From Chloroflexota bacterium (GTDB lineage: Bacteria; Chloroflexota; Dehalococcoidia; FW602-bin16): a stretch of 49,537 nt of DNA. Location of the stretch: the NCBI GenBank assembly GCA_004297765.1, contig SCTZ01000132.1, positions 1-49,537 on the forward strand, given 5' to 3'. This document shows, one piece after another, positions 31,740-40,206 of this stretch (position 1 is its first letter; each line of letters opens with the position of its first letter). The notes beneath the pieces are model-generated. The model saw nothing but the letters and a program-made list of their open reading frames with translations. It did not search any database and had not been told where the DNA came from. The translations under genes were made by a program, and so were the position numbers.

Positions 31740-33503
31740 TCACTCGCATGCCACCTCATCGCCGTCGATCGTCATGGCCAGTCTCCTGACCGCCATGGCC
31801 AGGTTGCGTGAATCCCCAGGAATGGGCGTTGCTGGGTTGGCGCTGACAAGCTCCACGGTATTGATGCCGTCATGGAGCGAGATTCTCGGCGAGCCGAACG
31901 GTTTGAAGCCGTTCCACGTGATCTCCTGAGTGGCTTGTCTCGTTCCGTTGACGAAAACGTCCACGCTGTTGGGTCGCTGGGCTGATCTCAGCTCTCCGCT
32001 CAGCACCGCGTCGACGTCTCTGTTCACGACGATGCGCAACTCGCCGCGACCATCGTTCCAGCGCCAAATCTGACGTAGCGGAGCATACTCCTGTGCCCAG
32101 TACCAGCCAGATGACGGAACAAGCCGACAGCTTGGAGATGTATCCGCATCAGTCACCAGACGCCGGTATAACGGCTGCAAATCGAACCAATTACCTGTCC
32201 AAGCATGTGTGTAGAAATCCGCCATGTAAAGGCCGTCGGCGAAGTCCCCTTCAGTGCAGATATCGCCCTGCTGAACGACCTTTTGCGGATTCCTCCCCTG
32301 AAGCAACAGCGAGTATGCCGTGACGGACCAGTGGTTGAGAGGAGCCGAGTGTAGCCATGGGATGGACGTCGTCGAGATGCAGGTGTAAGTGCTCTCGCTG
32401 ATAGCCTGACGGAGTTGGGCCGTTGCTCCCCGCCACGAGATAGTCTGTGTGGACAGCACGAGAAAGAATACTGCTCCCACTACCTGAATTGTCCTGGCTC
32501 GGTGTCGCCAGCCCTTCTTCGCCGCGTTCAACTGATCATGCCTCCAGAGCAATCCTTCCAGGGCGGCTAGCATCATGAACGGAGCAGAACATAGCAGCAC
32601 CAAGATCCGGTAACCCAGAGCAGTCTGCCAAAACTGGTAGCTGCTTGCCCAGACCAACCATAGTATTGCTGCTAAGACGATGCAAGCTAGTTCTAGACCC
32701 CAAAGCGCCAGCAGGACAAGACGCTTGGAGGGATCCTCGAAGCGCGAGGCAACGAAGACCATCAGCGCGGCGACCCAGGCACAAATCAGCGATGCGAGAG
32801 GTAGCCCAACCAGGGAGATCCCGAGATGCGTAGTTATCGCTTCGAGAGACATCTCCCCGCTTTCATAGGATGTTTGTGACGAAAACATGCGCTGCGCGTC
32901 TATGGCGGATAGCACGCCGAAGACCACTGCCCAAGACCATAGCTTGGCTCGTTCTCCTGGGTAGCGCAAGCCCAGGATTAGAGCTAGCGTCGCTGCGGCA
33001 CCAAGCAGAGGGACTGCAAAAGGGTGAGCCAAGAACGTGGCGGCGGTGAAGACGGCAATAATAGGAAGATGAGATCGCTGCATGTGCATGAGGATGCCAA
33101 GTAGAACAGGCCAAAACGCCTGCACTGCAAGGACCGCCTCGCTGACGAGAAAGAACTGTCCCGGCAATGTTCCAAGAGAGATTCCGAGTGCGGCCCACAC
33201 GAAAAGCGGCCGTGCTTTGTTTTGGACGATCCACCAGGATGCTGCCAGAGCGAGTACGGGAACCAACACCAAAGTCAGACTGAAGACAGCTTGGAGAACG
33301 TCGTGGTCGCTTGTCAAGCGGCTGACCAGGATTGTGATCCAATGTAGGGGGATCATAGTCAGACGGGTGTCTCTATATGGTACGAACGGGGCCTGGGATT
33401 CCAGTATCCTGAACAAAAAGTAGCTACCATCCCACGTCATGCCGACCCCAAGGACAGCCATGAGGAGGTAAGCTAAAATTACAGGAACGAAGAAGAACCG
33501 CAT
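31740..33503 (-). CDS. Polytopic membrane glycosyltransferase-like protein
   Basis: A 587-residue protein. The ATG at 33503 follows GGAAGG and gives a clean membrane-protein N-terminus (MRFFFVPVILAYLLMAVLGV); the upstream in-frame extension lies inside the next gene and is rejected. About 11 membrane spans cover residues 1-385, with MTWDGSYFLFRILESQAPF as the first external loop containing an Asp, followed by about 200 extracytoplasmic residues rich in Trp and ending in a beta domain (VDVFVNGTRQATQEI). The architecture fits GT-C enzymes, but there is no family-specific motif I can name. Confidence 0.6.
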   Translation of the reverse strand: MRFFFVPVILAYLLMAVLGVGMTWDGSYFLFRILESQAPFVPYRDTRLTMIPLHWITILVSRLTSDHDVLQAVFSLTLVLVPVLALAASWWIVQNKARPLFVWAALGISLGTLPGQFFLVSEAVLAVQAFWPVLLGILMHMQRSHLPIIAVFTAATFLAHPFAVPLLGAAATLALILGLRYPGERAKLWSWAVVFGVLSAIDAQRMFSSQTSYESGEMSLEAITTHLGISLVGLPLASLICAWVAALMVFVASRFEDPSKRLVLLALWGLELACIVLAAILWLVWASSYQFWQTALGYRILVLLCSAPFMMLAALEGLLWRHDQLNAAKKGWRHRARTIQVVGAVFFLVLSTQTISWRGATAQLRQAISESTYTCISTTSIPWLHSAPLNHWSVTAYSLLLQGRNPQKVVQQGDICTEGDFADGLYMADFYTHAWTGNWFDLQPLYRRLVTDADTSPSCRLVPSSGWYWAQEYAPLRQIWRWNDGRGELRIVVNRDVDAVLSGELRSAQRPNSVDVFVNGTRQATQEITWNGFKPFGSPRISLHDGINTVELVSANPATPIPGDSRNLAMAVRRLAMTIDGDEVACE

Positions 33504-33534
33504 GTTCCTTCCAGCTCGTCGAAGAACTTGGGTC

Positions 33535-34806
33535 TCACTTGTTGGGGCGCACAGGCGTCTCGATTCGACTGTCGGTGAGCGGACGGTCTGAGAGCAGCAA
33601 TTCTTCGTACACCCGCTCGATGCGTGGAACGATCGCGCTCGCCATGAATTGGGCGATTCTCCGCTGTCCGGCTTGCCCCATTCGCTTTCGAAGTCCTGGA
33701 TCAACCAACAAACGTTCTATGCTCTGGCGAAGTGCTATCGGGTCGCAGGGTGAAACGAGCAGTCCCGTTTCGCCGTCCGCAACCAGATCGGGTATGCCAC
33801 CGATGCGGGACCCGATAACCGGACGAGCGGCATGCATGGCCTCCATCACCACGGTCGGGCACGGCTCGGGCCAGGTGGACGGCACCACACCCATCAAGCA
33901 TCGGGACCACGCGTCCATGACCGGGCCGTGTGGCCAGCTATTCAGAACGGTAACTCCGGGAGGAAACCGTGTAGGTGAGTCCACCCAGGGTGTGCCGATC
34001 AGAACCAGGGGTGGAGGCTTGATCAAGCCAGCATAGGCCTCCAGGAGGACGTCGATCCCCTTATGGCGGCCCAGAGCCCCGACGAAAAGGATAAACTCCT
34101 CGGCTGGTAGCTGCGCTCGGTAGGATTCATCGTCCCCATGGAGCGGCGCGGCGTCCTCCCGCAAAAAATTGGGGACTACTTTGAACGGTAGTCGCCGGGA
34201 TTGAAGCTGGTTGCCGCTCGCTACTGCACGGCTGACCGGTAGGAATACGTCCACGGCTGACCGCTCGGGAACACGCATCGCGTGGTTGGCCAGGACGATT
34301 GGGAGCGCCCGTAGCAAACCGTAATGATCGATACAGCAGCCCAGGCACTTGCGCAGTTCTGGTCCTCCGCAGATCGCCTCGTGGTACGTCAGGTTCTTCT
34401 TGGAGCACGACAAGCTGTAGTCATGAAGAGTGAGGACGAGCGGTGTGTGGCTCCATGGCTTGAGGGGAATTAACGAGCGTGACAGCCAGTTGTGTGCGTG
34501 AACAACGTCCGGGCGCTCTTTTGCCATGATTCGCCGCAAGGCCAGCGTGACCTCTGGATCCGGAAAGGGTGGAGCAAAACGTCGGCTAGCATCGCTGAAC
34601 AAGTGCGCCATACGCTGTAGTGAGCCATGAACTCGATATGTCTTCACGCCCTGATCGTATTCGAGCTCGATCGACGCTTTGTGCCATAGTGTCGCGACGG
34701 ACACTTGGTGCCCACGCAGGGCTAGCTCGGTGCTGAGACTCTGTACGTGCAGTTCCATGCCACCGATGATCGGCGGATAGAGGTCGGTGAGCATCAAGAT
34801 GCGCAT
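33535..34806 (-). CDS. GT4-family glycosyltransferase
   Basis: A 423-residue GT-B enzyme. The N-terminal Rossmann half begins MRILMLTDLYPPIIGGMELH, where GG-E/H contacts acceptor or phosphate. The C-terminal half has FILFVGALGRHKGIDVLLEA, the nucleotide-sugar motif PEPCPTVVMEAMHAARPVIG and GGIPDLVADGETGLLV. A Cys cluster (CSKKN..CGGPELRKCLGCC) near residues 145-170 is found in some GT4 enzymes and may bind zinc. It overlaps the upstream GT4 gene by 13 bases. Confidence 0.9.
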   Translation of the reverse strand: MRILMLTDLYPPIIGGMELHVQSLSTELALRGHQVSVATLWHKASIELEYDQGVKTYRVHGSLQRMAHLFSDASRRFAPPFPDPEVTLALRRIMAKERPDVVHAHNWLSRSLIPLKPWSHTPLVLTLHDYSLSCSKKNLTYHEAICGGPELRKCLGCCIDHYGLLRALPIVLANHAMRVPERSAVDVFLPVSRAVASGNQLQSRRLPFKVVPNFLREDAAPLHGDDESYRAQLPAEEFILFVGALGRHKGIDVLLEAYAGLIKPPPLVLIGTPWVDSPTRFPPGVTVLNSWPHGPVMDAWSRCLMGVVPSTWPEPCPTVVMEAMHAARPVIGSRIGGIPDLVADGETGLLVSPCDPIALRQSIERLLVDPGLRKRMGQAGQRRIAQFMASAIVPRIERVYEELLLSDRPLTDSRIETPVRPNK

Positions 34807-35924
34807 GGCACCCTCCCTTGCGCGATCTCTTCATACAGAGCGCGAAGCTGAGCAGCGCAGTCATCCCATGTCGTCAGATCCAAGGCAGGCGGGGAGGGTG
34901 GATTACGAAGCATCTCATCCACCGCCGTGGCAACTTGGGTGGGATTACTGTCCAGCGGTATGGCTCGCGCAAGTCCGCGTGCGGCTATCTCGCTCAGGAC
35001 CGACGTATCTGCCACCAACAACGGGCGTCTCAGTGCCGCTGCTTCCATTGCCGCGATACAGTAAGACTCGTAGTCGCTGAGGAACACGACTAGACTGGCG
35101 CGCGCGAGCAGATCGGCCATGGTGTGGCGCTCTGCTAAAGGCACAGGGCCGATCTCCACCCGTTCAACGATCGAGAGGCGTTTGGCGATCTGGTGAAGTT
35201 TTCGCTCGTAAGGACCGCTACCTGCGATGCGTAGGCGCGCGCCAGGGAACTTCTCGATGATGAGAGGCAGGGCGGTGAGAATACGCTGGTGACCCTTATA
35301 CCGCTCAAGGCGGCCGACAGAGACGATCAGGGGATGGTCCGGGTCTGCTTCAGGCTGGCATTCAGGATCGGGCAGGTTCGAGCCGTTGGCAATGACCACG
35401 ATTCGTTCCCGGGGCAGGCGCAGCTTCTCGGAAAAGAACCCGGCCTCGAACTCCGAAAGGGCGATCAGGCGATCGGCCCTGTTCAGAAGGGGGCGCAACA
35501 GCTCATGTTGCATGCCCCTGATGGCGTTGCGGAGCCGGGAGGAGTGGCCACCGCTTTGGAAGGTTACCATATACGGAATCCGCGCTCGCAGCGCCGCCAC
35601 CATTGCGATTGGAGCCATCAGCGTGTGATAGCTTTGGCAGTGCAGGATGTCCCAGGTCTCCCTGTGAACTTCCCGGTAGACGCCTGGGGCGAGGTAGTAA
35701 TCACGGTGTGCCGGCCAAGCGTGAACCCGCCGTATGTGTATACCGTCTATTTCCTCAGCGCTGGGCAATTGGCCATCACAATCGGTTGTGAGCACAGTTA
35801 TCGATATCCCCGCTCTTGCCAGGCGCTTGCTGACCTCGCGGACGTGAAGCTCCACGCCCCCTATAAACGGCAAGTAGCGCGGAGTTACCATCAGGACTCT
35901 TAGCGTGCTATCCATGGGTCGCAT
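34794..35924 (-). CDS. GT4-family glycosyltransferase
   Basis: A 376-residue GT-B enzyme with LRVLMVTPRYLPFIGGVELH at the N-terminus, HCQSYHTLMAPIAM, SVGRLERYKGHQRILTALPL, and the donor-binding SDYESYCIAAMEAAALRRPL. The start at 35924 (MRPMDSTLRVL) is chosen because the preceding GT2 stop lies at 35926-35928; an ATG at 35915 is an alternative. It probably adds one hexose-type residue to the lipid-linked glycan made by this operon. Confidence 0.88.
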   Translation of the reverse strand: MRPMDSTLRVLMVTPRYLPFIGGVELHVREVSKRLARAGISITVLTTDCDGQLPSAEEIDGIHIRRVHAWPAHRDYYLAPGVYREVHRETWDILHCQSYHTLMAPIAMVAALRARIPYMVTFQSGGHSSRLRNAIRGMQHELLRPLLNRADRLIALSEFEAGFFSEKLRLPRERIVVIANGSNLPDPECQPEADPDHPLIVSVGRLERYKGHQRILTALPLIIEKFPGARLRIAGSGPYERKLHQIAKRLSIVERVEIGPVPLAERHTMADLLARASLVVFLSDYESYCIAAMEAAALRRPLLVADTSVLSEIAARGLARAIPLDSNPTQVATAVDEMLRNPPSPPALDLTTWDDCAAQLRALYEEIAQGRVPCAS

Positions 35925-35925
35925 T

Positions 35926-36924
35926 CTAGAAATCCCTGGGGTGAAATCTCGCAGGGGTCTCGACTTGCCCGGTTCTCGGCAAGACCATGGCGGGAAGAGA
36001 GCCACCACGCCGCATCCTCCCCGTCAAGTAGCCGGCGCCTGTAAGGATGAGTCCAGTGACGATTGCGCTCGCACGAGCCAGGCCAGTCCTGTCTCCACGC
36101 AGGGCTACCTGGACTCCCTCCAATATCCCGCGGGGCAAGGTCCGCATGACGTAATCTCGCTCCGAAGATAGCCCGTCCCTGAAGCCGACCAATTGTGATA
36201 GGGTGGCCTTGGAGAGACCCTCCGCGTAGCAGCGTGAAAAATAGTAGCGCCATCGGGCGCGCCAGGCTGGCACGCGGTGAAGGATTAGTGCCTGCGGGTC
36301 GTAGACAAACGCGCCGTCCGGCCGGACCTGGCGAGCGCGTATGCAGAGCTCAGTCTCTTCACATCCAAGCGGGATCGTGCCGACGCGGCCCATTTCGGTT
36401 CGGAATCCGCCTACTGCTTGGAAGACTTCGCGCTTGATACACATGCCTCCTCCCAAGAGGTTGCGTACCGTCGCGACGGTCTTGGGGAGACCGCGGTAAG
36501 TGCAGCCGACCACCCACAAGAACTCCTGTGGGAACCATGCGGGTCGGCCGCTGAGCCAGACCGGCTCGATCGCCCCGACTGCCCCCAGCACCTGGGGATG
36601 CTCGCACCAATGGCTCAGTCGGGCTAGCCAGCCGGGTGCGGCCGTCGCGTCGTCGTCAAGGAAAGCAATTAACGTTCCCTGAGCTGCTGCGACGCCACTG
36701 TTGCGTGCTCCGGACAATCCCCGCGGCTCCCGATTGGGTATGACCAGGGCATCTTCGAAGTATGCGTCTGCCTGCTGCTGTAGCGCTGGGTTGTGGTCGA
36801 CGACAATGATGATCTCCTTCGGTGGAGGCTCCTGCTGGCGTAGCGATTCGACCGCTGCGGCTAGATCCTCCCAGCGGTTGTCTGTGTACGTGCAAATCAC
36901 CGCGGATAGCTCAAGCTGGGTCAT
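35926..36924 (-). CDS. GT2-family glycosyltransferase
   Basis: A 332-residue GT-A enzyme. LSAVICTYTDNRWEDLAAAV opens the fold; RGLSGARNSGVAAAQGTLIA and FLDDDATAAPGW carry the DxD-type metal motif; later LGCEETELCIRARQ supplies the ED catalytic pair. A C-terminal helical region with one hydrophobic stretch (SAIVTGLILTGAGYL) suggests membrane attachment. The ATG at 36924 follows AGAGGTGATCAAGG and fits the family N-terminus; the longer in-frame extension adds an unlikely leader. Confidence 0.88.
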   Translation of the reverse strand: MTQLELSAVICTYTDNRWEDLAAAVESLRQQEPPPKEIIIVVDHNPALQQQADAYFEDALVIPNREPRGLSGARNSGVAAAQGTLIAFLDDDATAAPGWLARLSHWCEHPQVLGAVGAIEPVWLSGRPAWFPQEFLWVVGCTYRGLPKTVATVRNLLGGGMCIKREVFQAVGGFRTEMGRVGTIPLGCEETELCIRARQVRPDGAFVYDPQALILHRVPAWRARWRYYFSRCYAEGLSKATLSQLVGFRDGLSSERDYVMRTLPRGILEGVQVALRGDRTGLARASAIVTGLILTGAGYLTGRMRRGGSLPAMVLPRTGQVETPARFHPRDF

Positions 36925-36985
36925 ACCTTGATCACCTCTGCCTGCCCGCGCGCCTGAGCCGCACGGTGTCTCATTGACCGACCGA

Positions 36986-37867
36986 TCACTGGTTCTGAAG
37001 AGAGGATGACCCGTATTCAGCCTCGGACACAAGCCCCGCTGTGTAGGCGTCCCCTGATCCTCGAAACGTGGGGGGCGTGGCCTCTACAGAGTCTTCATGC
37101 ACGGGCGCTGCATCATAACCTGGTCGGGTTTCCACGAGATGCAACCGTCTGCTTTGGCTGTGCAGTTGTGTTCTCTCGATCAGTCTTGCTTCTCGCCTGA
37201 GCCGTTCGGCCAGGATAGCCTTCAGGATCGTCCATCCGGCATCGAAGGCCCTCAGCTTGGCTTCTCCCGCCAATCGCTTGTGCTCGAAGCACGAGACTTC
37301 CGCGACTCTCAACCCGAATCGAGTGGCGCGAATGTTGCTGATGATCTCCTGAGCCCAGCCGTCGAGCTCTAGCGCCAAGGCGTATCCATGCCAACGCCAG
37401 ACCGCATTGTATCCGTAGGTGATATCAGAGAAGCGCGTTCCGAAGAGTAAGTTGGCGAGCCAGACGAGCGCAATGGTGCCGAGGCGCCGGTAGTACGACA
37501 TGTCTGCGGTGCCTCCACCGCAGAGAAACCGCGACCCCTTAGCGAAGTCGGCCCCGGCCACCAGCGCGCCGACGAAAGCTGGGATCTCACGCGGGTCGGT
37601 CGATCCGTCCGCGTCAAGCATGACTATGATGTCACCCGTTGCGGCGGCGAAGCCGGACCGGAGGGCAGCGCCCTTGCCTCTTCCGTGCTGCCGAATGATT
37701 CGGATGTCTGGGCTAACCCTGCGGGCCACCTCGACAGTGTTGTCAGTCGAGTTGCCGTCCACGAGTAATACTTCGTCCACCCACTTCGGGATTCGCGGGA
37801 GGACATGTGGCAGGTTTTCCGCTTCGTTGAGAGCAGGAATGACGACGCTAATGCTTGCTCCAAACAT
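36986..37867 (-). CDS. GT2-family glycosyltransferase (dolichol-phosphate-mannose-synthase type)
   Basis: A 293-residue enzyme and the first gene of the polysaccharide operon. ISVVIPALNEAENLPHVLPR, LLVDGNSTDNTVEVAR, GKGAALRSGFAAATGDIIVM and LDADGSTDP (metal site) are diagnostic of the DPM1/DPG-synthase-like GT2 group, which charges polyprenyl phosphate with a hexose. A single hydrophobic segment lies near LGTIALVWLANLLFG. The start at 37867 has GGAGG seven bases upstream. Such enzymes supply donors for GT-C proteins like those downstream. The 270 bases between this gene and 38137 contain no gene I can support and probably hold the operon promoter. Confidence 0.88.
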   Translation of the reverse strand: MFGASISVVIPALNEAENLPHVLPRIPKWVDEVLLVDGNSTDNTVEVARRVSPDIRIIRQHGRGKGAALRSGFAAATGDIIVMLDADGSTDPREIPAFVGALVAGADFAKGSRFLCGGGTADMSYYRRLGTIALVWLANLLFGTRFSDITYGYNAVWRWHGYALALELDGWAQEIISNIRATRFGLRVAEVSCFEHKRLAGEAKLRAFDAGWTILKAILAERLRREARLIERTQLHSQSRRLHLVETRPGYDAAPVHEDSVEATPPTFRGSGDAYTAGLVSEAEYGSSSLQNQ

Positions 37868-38136
37868 GTAGTGCCTCCGCAAGCCACTAACAGAAGCGAG
37901 GGCCAATCAAAAGTGCGATGGCCGGCTTCACAGTTGGCTCTTGGAGGTCCCATGAGTGACCCTGGACTCACCTCAGGCGGACGAGAATCTCGGATCGTTG
38001 CCCCATCGATGCCCTGCCAAGCTCTGCTCATCGCATAACGGGCGGCTGTATCGCAGAGTGGCAAGATACGTGCCAGATTGGCCCTTGGTGCTCTTCCTGC
38101 AATCTGAAACAGACCGGGACTGCCGGGTCTAGCTCG

Positions 38137-39255
38137 CTATGTCCAACTGGAGACGTCTTGCTCTAGCTCCGCGTCCTTCTGGCAGCGGGGACATAGCTTG
38201 GCTTGGGGAAGAGAGATGAAGAGCTGCCCGCAACTGGGACAGGCGATTTTGGGGAAATCGATGATGAGGTGGGGGTGAGCGGAGACGAAGTCGGCCACCG
38301 AGAGCTGCGAGACGAACGTGATCGCGCCGGCTGGGCAGATTTGTGCACAGACGTCACAGGCGACGCAGCGCGAGCTATCAAGCGTGATCTCCAGGTGGTC
38401 GGGATCCTCGTATGCCGTCAGTGCGGCGGTGGGGCAAAACGTGACGCAGAGCAGGCAGGCGGAGCAGTCTGATCCGATGCGCGGCTCGGCCCAGGGCGCT
38501 CCCTCCGCCGCCAGCATTTCGGGCGTCTGGTTGCTCCCACTGCGCAGTATGTGCAGGAGCAGGCGCCGTCGTAGAGGCAGTTGTTTGGAAGGCAAGCCTG
38601 ACTGACCACCCTCCGTCTGGCGATCCAGGTCCACGACGAGGCTGGCCGCGGCGGTGGTGGCCTTTCCCGCAAGCCTGCGCAGCAGATCGCGCCGGCTCAC
38701 GTCGGTGTTCGTCTGTCCGAGCCACTGCGGTCGATCCGGCTGGAAGGCGATCTCGGCTTGCAGCCCCAGCACTGTAAGTAGTCGGCTGGCCGCGTCGAAG
38801 CTACGCTTGGCCGCCGAGAAGCCGCGCCGCCCCTCGCAGCTCAGACATCCGCTCGTGTCGAGCCAGAGGCCCCGCGGAGCGGCGATTCCAAGGGTGGTCA
38901 ACAGTGTAACGTCAAGGTAGCCGTGACAGGGGACGCGCACTGTCTCGCCGCTACCGGGGAGCTTGCCACAGGCAAGGCGCACTGCGCCGCGCTCCCGCGT
39001 GTTTGCGAAGAGGTCGACCGGGGATGGCAGCAGCGTGAACGCCTCGACAGGACAGACGGCCCCGCACACGCCGCATTCGGTGCAGCGCGATAATTGCAGG
39101 TTGGGAAGCCGCCCCGCGAGATCTAGCGCTCCGGGAGGACACTCGTCGGCGCAGCGACTGCAAAGCAGGCGCGGGCTCCGCCCGCGCAGGCATAGCTCCG
39201 ACTGAAACTTAACGCCGGATGTGGCGAAAAAACTGCCAAAGGCCCTGGTCCACAT
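38137..39255 (-). CDS. Multi-cluster 4Fe-4S ferredoxin protein
   Basis: A 372-residue iron-sulfur protein. The first ferredoxin pair near residues 20-70 has CLRGRSPRLLCSRCADECPP and CTECGVCGAVCP. A middle domain (about 85-160) has C-H and C-x-x-C-EGRRGFSAA, resembling subunits of heterodisulfide-reductase-like electron carriers. A second ferredoxin pair has CSACLLCVTFCPTAALTAYE and CVACDVCAQICPAGAITFVS, giving up to four cubanes. A C-terminal zinc-ribbon-like CPSCGQLF..CPRCQ ends the protein. The MWTRAFGSFF start has an ATG at 39255. It probably relays electrons between soluble partners. It is on the opposite strand from the small ferredoxin-like gene nearby. Confidence 0.8.
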   Translation of the reverse strand: MWTRAFGSFFATSGVKFQSELCLRGRSPRLLCSRCADECPPGALDLAGRLPNLQLSRCTECGVCGAVCPVEAFTLLPSPVDLFANTRERGAVRLACGKLPGSGETVRVPCHGYLDVTLLTTLGIAAPRGLWLDTSGCLSCEGRRGFSAAKRSFDAASRLLTVLGLQAEIAFQPDRPQWLGQTNTDVSRRDLLRRLAGKATTAAASLVVDLDRQTEGGQSGLPSKQLPLRRRLLLHILRSGSNQTPEMLAAEGAPWAEPRIGSDCSACLLCVTFCPTAALTAYEDPDHLEITLDSSRCVACDVCAQICPAGAITFVSQLSVADFVSAHPHLIIDFPKIACPSCGQLFISLPQAKLCPRCQKDAELEQDVSSWT

Positions 39256-39331
39256 TATTGACTACCGTCCACTAGGGGGTGTCTGAAAAGCCAGGCGAAA
39301 GATGGCTCATTTTGGGCAGGCGCCAAGCCTC

Positions 39332-39401
39332 CCCCCAGGGCACATGCAATGTGCCCCTATATCGCGCCTCCTGTAGGGGCACATTGCATGTGCCCTGGGG
39401 G
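39332..39401. repeat. GGGCACATGCAATGTGCCC inverted repeat
   Basis: Arms 39332-39358 and 39375-39401 are perfectly complementary over 27 bp, and each arm is itself a near-palindrome (GGCACATGCAATGTGCC). The loop is 16 bases. Short outer repeats (GGTGTCTG at 39277 and CCAGACGCC at 39424) may mark element borders. The stretch 39256-39640 contains no gene that I can support. Confidence 0.8.
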
Positions 39402-39640
39402 CGGGGACGTGCGGACCGCCTTGCCAGACGCCCTCCACATCAGTTCGCACAATAACTGAGCAATCCAGTCATGCACAAGTCATCTTATCACAGCCCGGTG
39501 CTGGTTGCAGAATGTCCTGCCCAATGTTTATGGCTTGCGTTGGGGGTTGAGTATGGCCGGTCGTCTTGCTACAATTGATAGTGTCCCCTCGTTCGGGAGT
39601 TGTGGTCGTGAAGTTTACAGGTCAAGGGAAAGGCGGACAG

Positions 39641-39853
39641 ATGTCTTCGAAGCGCTTCCTCAAGATCGAGCCAGAGTTGTGCATTGCTGATACCGGCTGT
39701 CGCGAATGCGTGATCTCCTGTCCGGATAGTGCACTGCGGGTCGTGGATGGACTTCCGCGCGTTGTCCGCGTCGCGTCGTGCGATGAGGACGACGCCTGCG
39801 TGGAGTCCTGCACCGAGTTGTGCCCCACCGGCGCCGTCAAGCGTGGGGGATAG
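39641..39853 (+). CDS. Small ferredoxin-like protein
   Basis: A 70-residue protein with two Cys-rich motifs: CIADTGCRECVISCPDSALR and CDEDDACVESCTELCPTGAV. Each resembles a 4Fe-4S loop C-x(5)-C-x-x-C-x(3)-CP, with an extra Cys in the second. Spacing differs from standard bacterial ferredoxins (CxxCxxCxxxCP), so cluster type is uncertain. The ATG at 39641 is given as start; an in-frame GTG at 39608 behind GGGAG is possible and would add 11 residues. A family-b palindrome right after the stop may end its transcript. Confidence 0.7.
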   Translation: MSSKRFLKIEPELCIADTGCRECVISCPDSALRVVDGLPRVVRVASCDEDDACVESCTELCPTGAVKRGG

Positions 39854-39933
39854 GGCAAAAAGGGGAAAAGGGTAGAAACGTATCTCCCTTTCCCCCTTTT
39901 TATCTTTTCGCCTTTTCCCCGCCGCGCCGCCCA
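39847..39933. repeat. Intergenic family-b palindrome (minus orientation)
   Basis: An AAAAAGGGGAAAAGGGTAGA arm, a centre complementary to TACGTTTCT, then CTCCCTTTCCCCCTTTTT and a tail GCCTTTTCCCCGCCGCGCCG. Read on the minus strand it matches the inserts at 7544 (imuB) and 11600 (dnaE2) in order: GGCGG-CGGCGGGGAAAAGG, ladder, TACGTTTCT, CCTTTT ladder. It may also act as a terminator for the ferredoxin-like gene. Confidence 0.8.
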
Positions 39934-39936
39934 CAT

Positions 39937-39958
39937 CTAAGTGCGTCGTTCCTCAAGT
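39937..39958. repeat. CTAAGTGCGTCGTTCC end, solo copy
   Basis: CTAAGTGCGTCGTTCCTCAA(GT) matches the terminal repeat of the element at 41854-41991. No partner end lies nearby. It abuts the family-b element, so one repeat inserted beside another. Confidence 0.7.
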
Positions 39959-39982
39959 CCAGCGAGCGGACGGCGCTATTCC

Positions 39983-40103
39983 CTCGCCCTTGCGCAAAAG
40001 GGAGAGGGTGAGGGTTCAGCCCCTGACGCCGATGGATCGCCGTCCCGTACCAATGAAGACCCGGGGGACCCTCGCCCTCTCCCTTCGCGAAGGGAGAGGG
40101 GAT
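39983..40103. repeat. Pair of CCCTCTCCC-TTCGCGAA-GGGAGAGGG hairpins
   Basis: One hairpin with a degenerate centre (CCCTTGCGCAAAAGGG) occurs at about 39983-40016 and a better one (CTCTCCCTTCGCGAAGGGAG) at about 40074-40103. Both are related to the perfect 44-bp palindrome at 3867. The bases between and up to 40206 contain no supported gene. Confidence 0.7.
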
Positions 40104-40206
40104 GGCACGTCAGCTATCCCGATGTCATCGAGATCGAAGCGTGTTCAACCTTGATCTTTCCGCTGAAGAACGTCCCACAAAGGACATCTCAGTTGTGGAA
40201 CGGCGC

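Noticed and set aside
31740..33704. Longer 654-codon version of the membrane protein gene
   Set aside because: The extra 67 residues overlap the GT4 gene, are unlike a membrane-protein N-terminus, and the ATG at 33503 has a good GGAAGG site.
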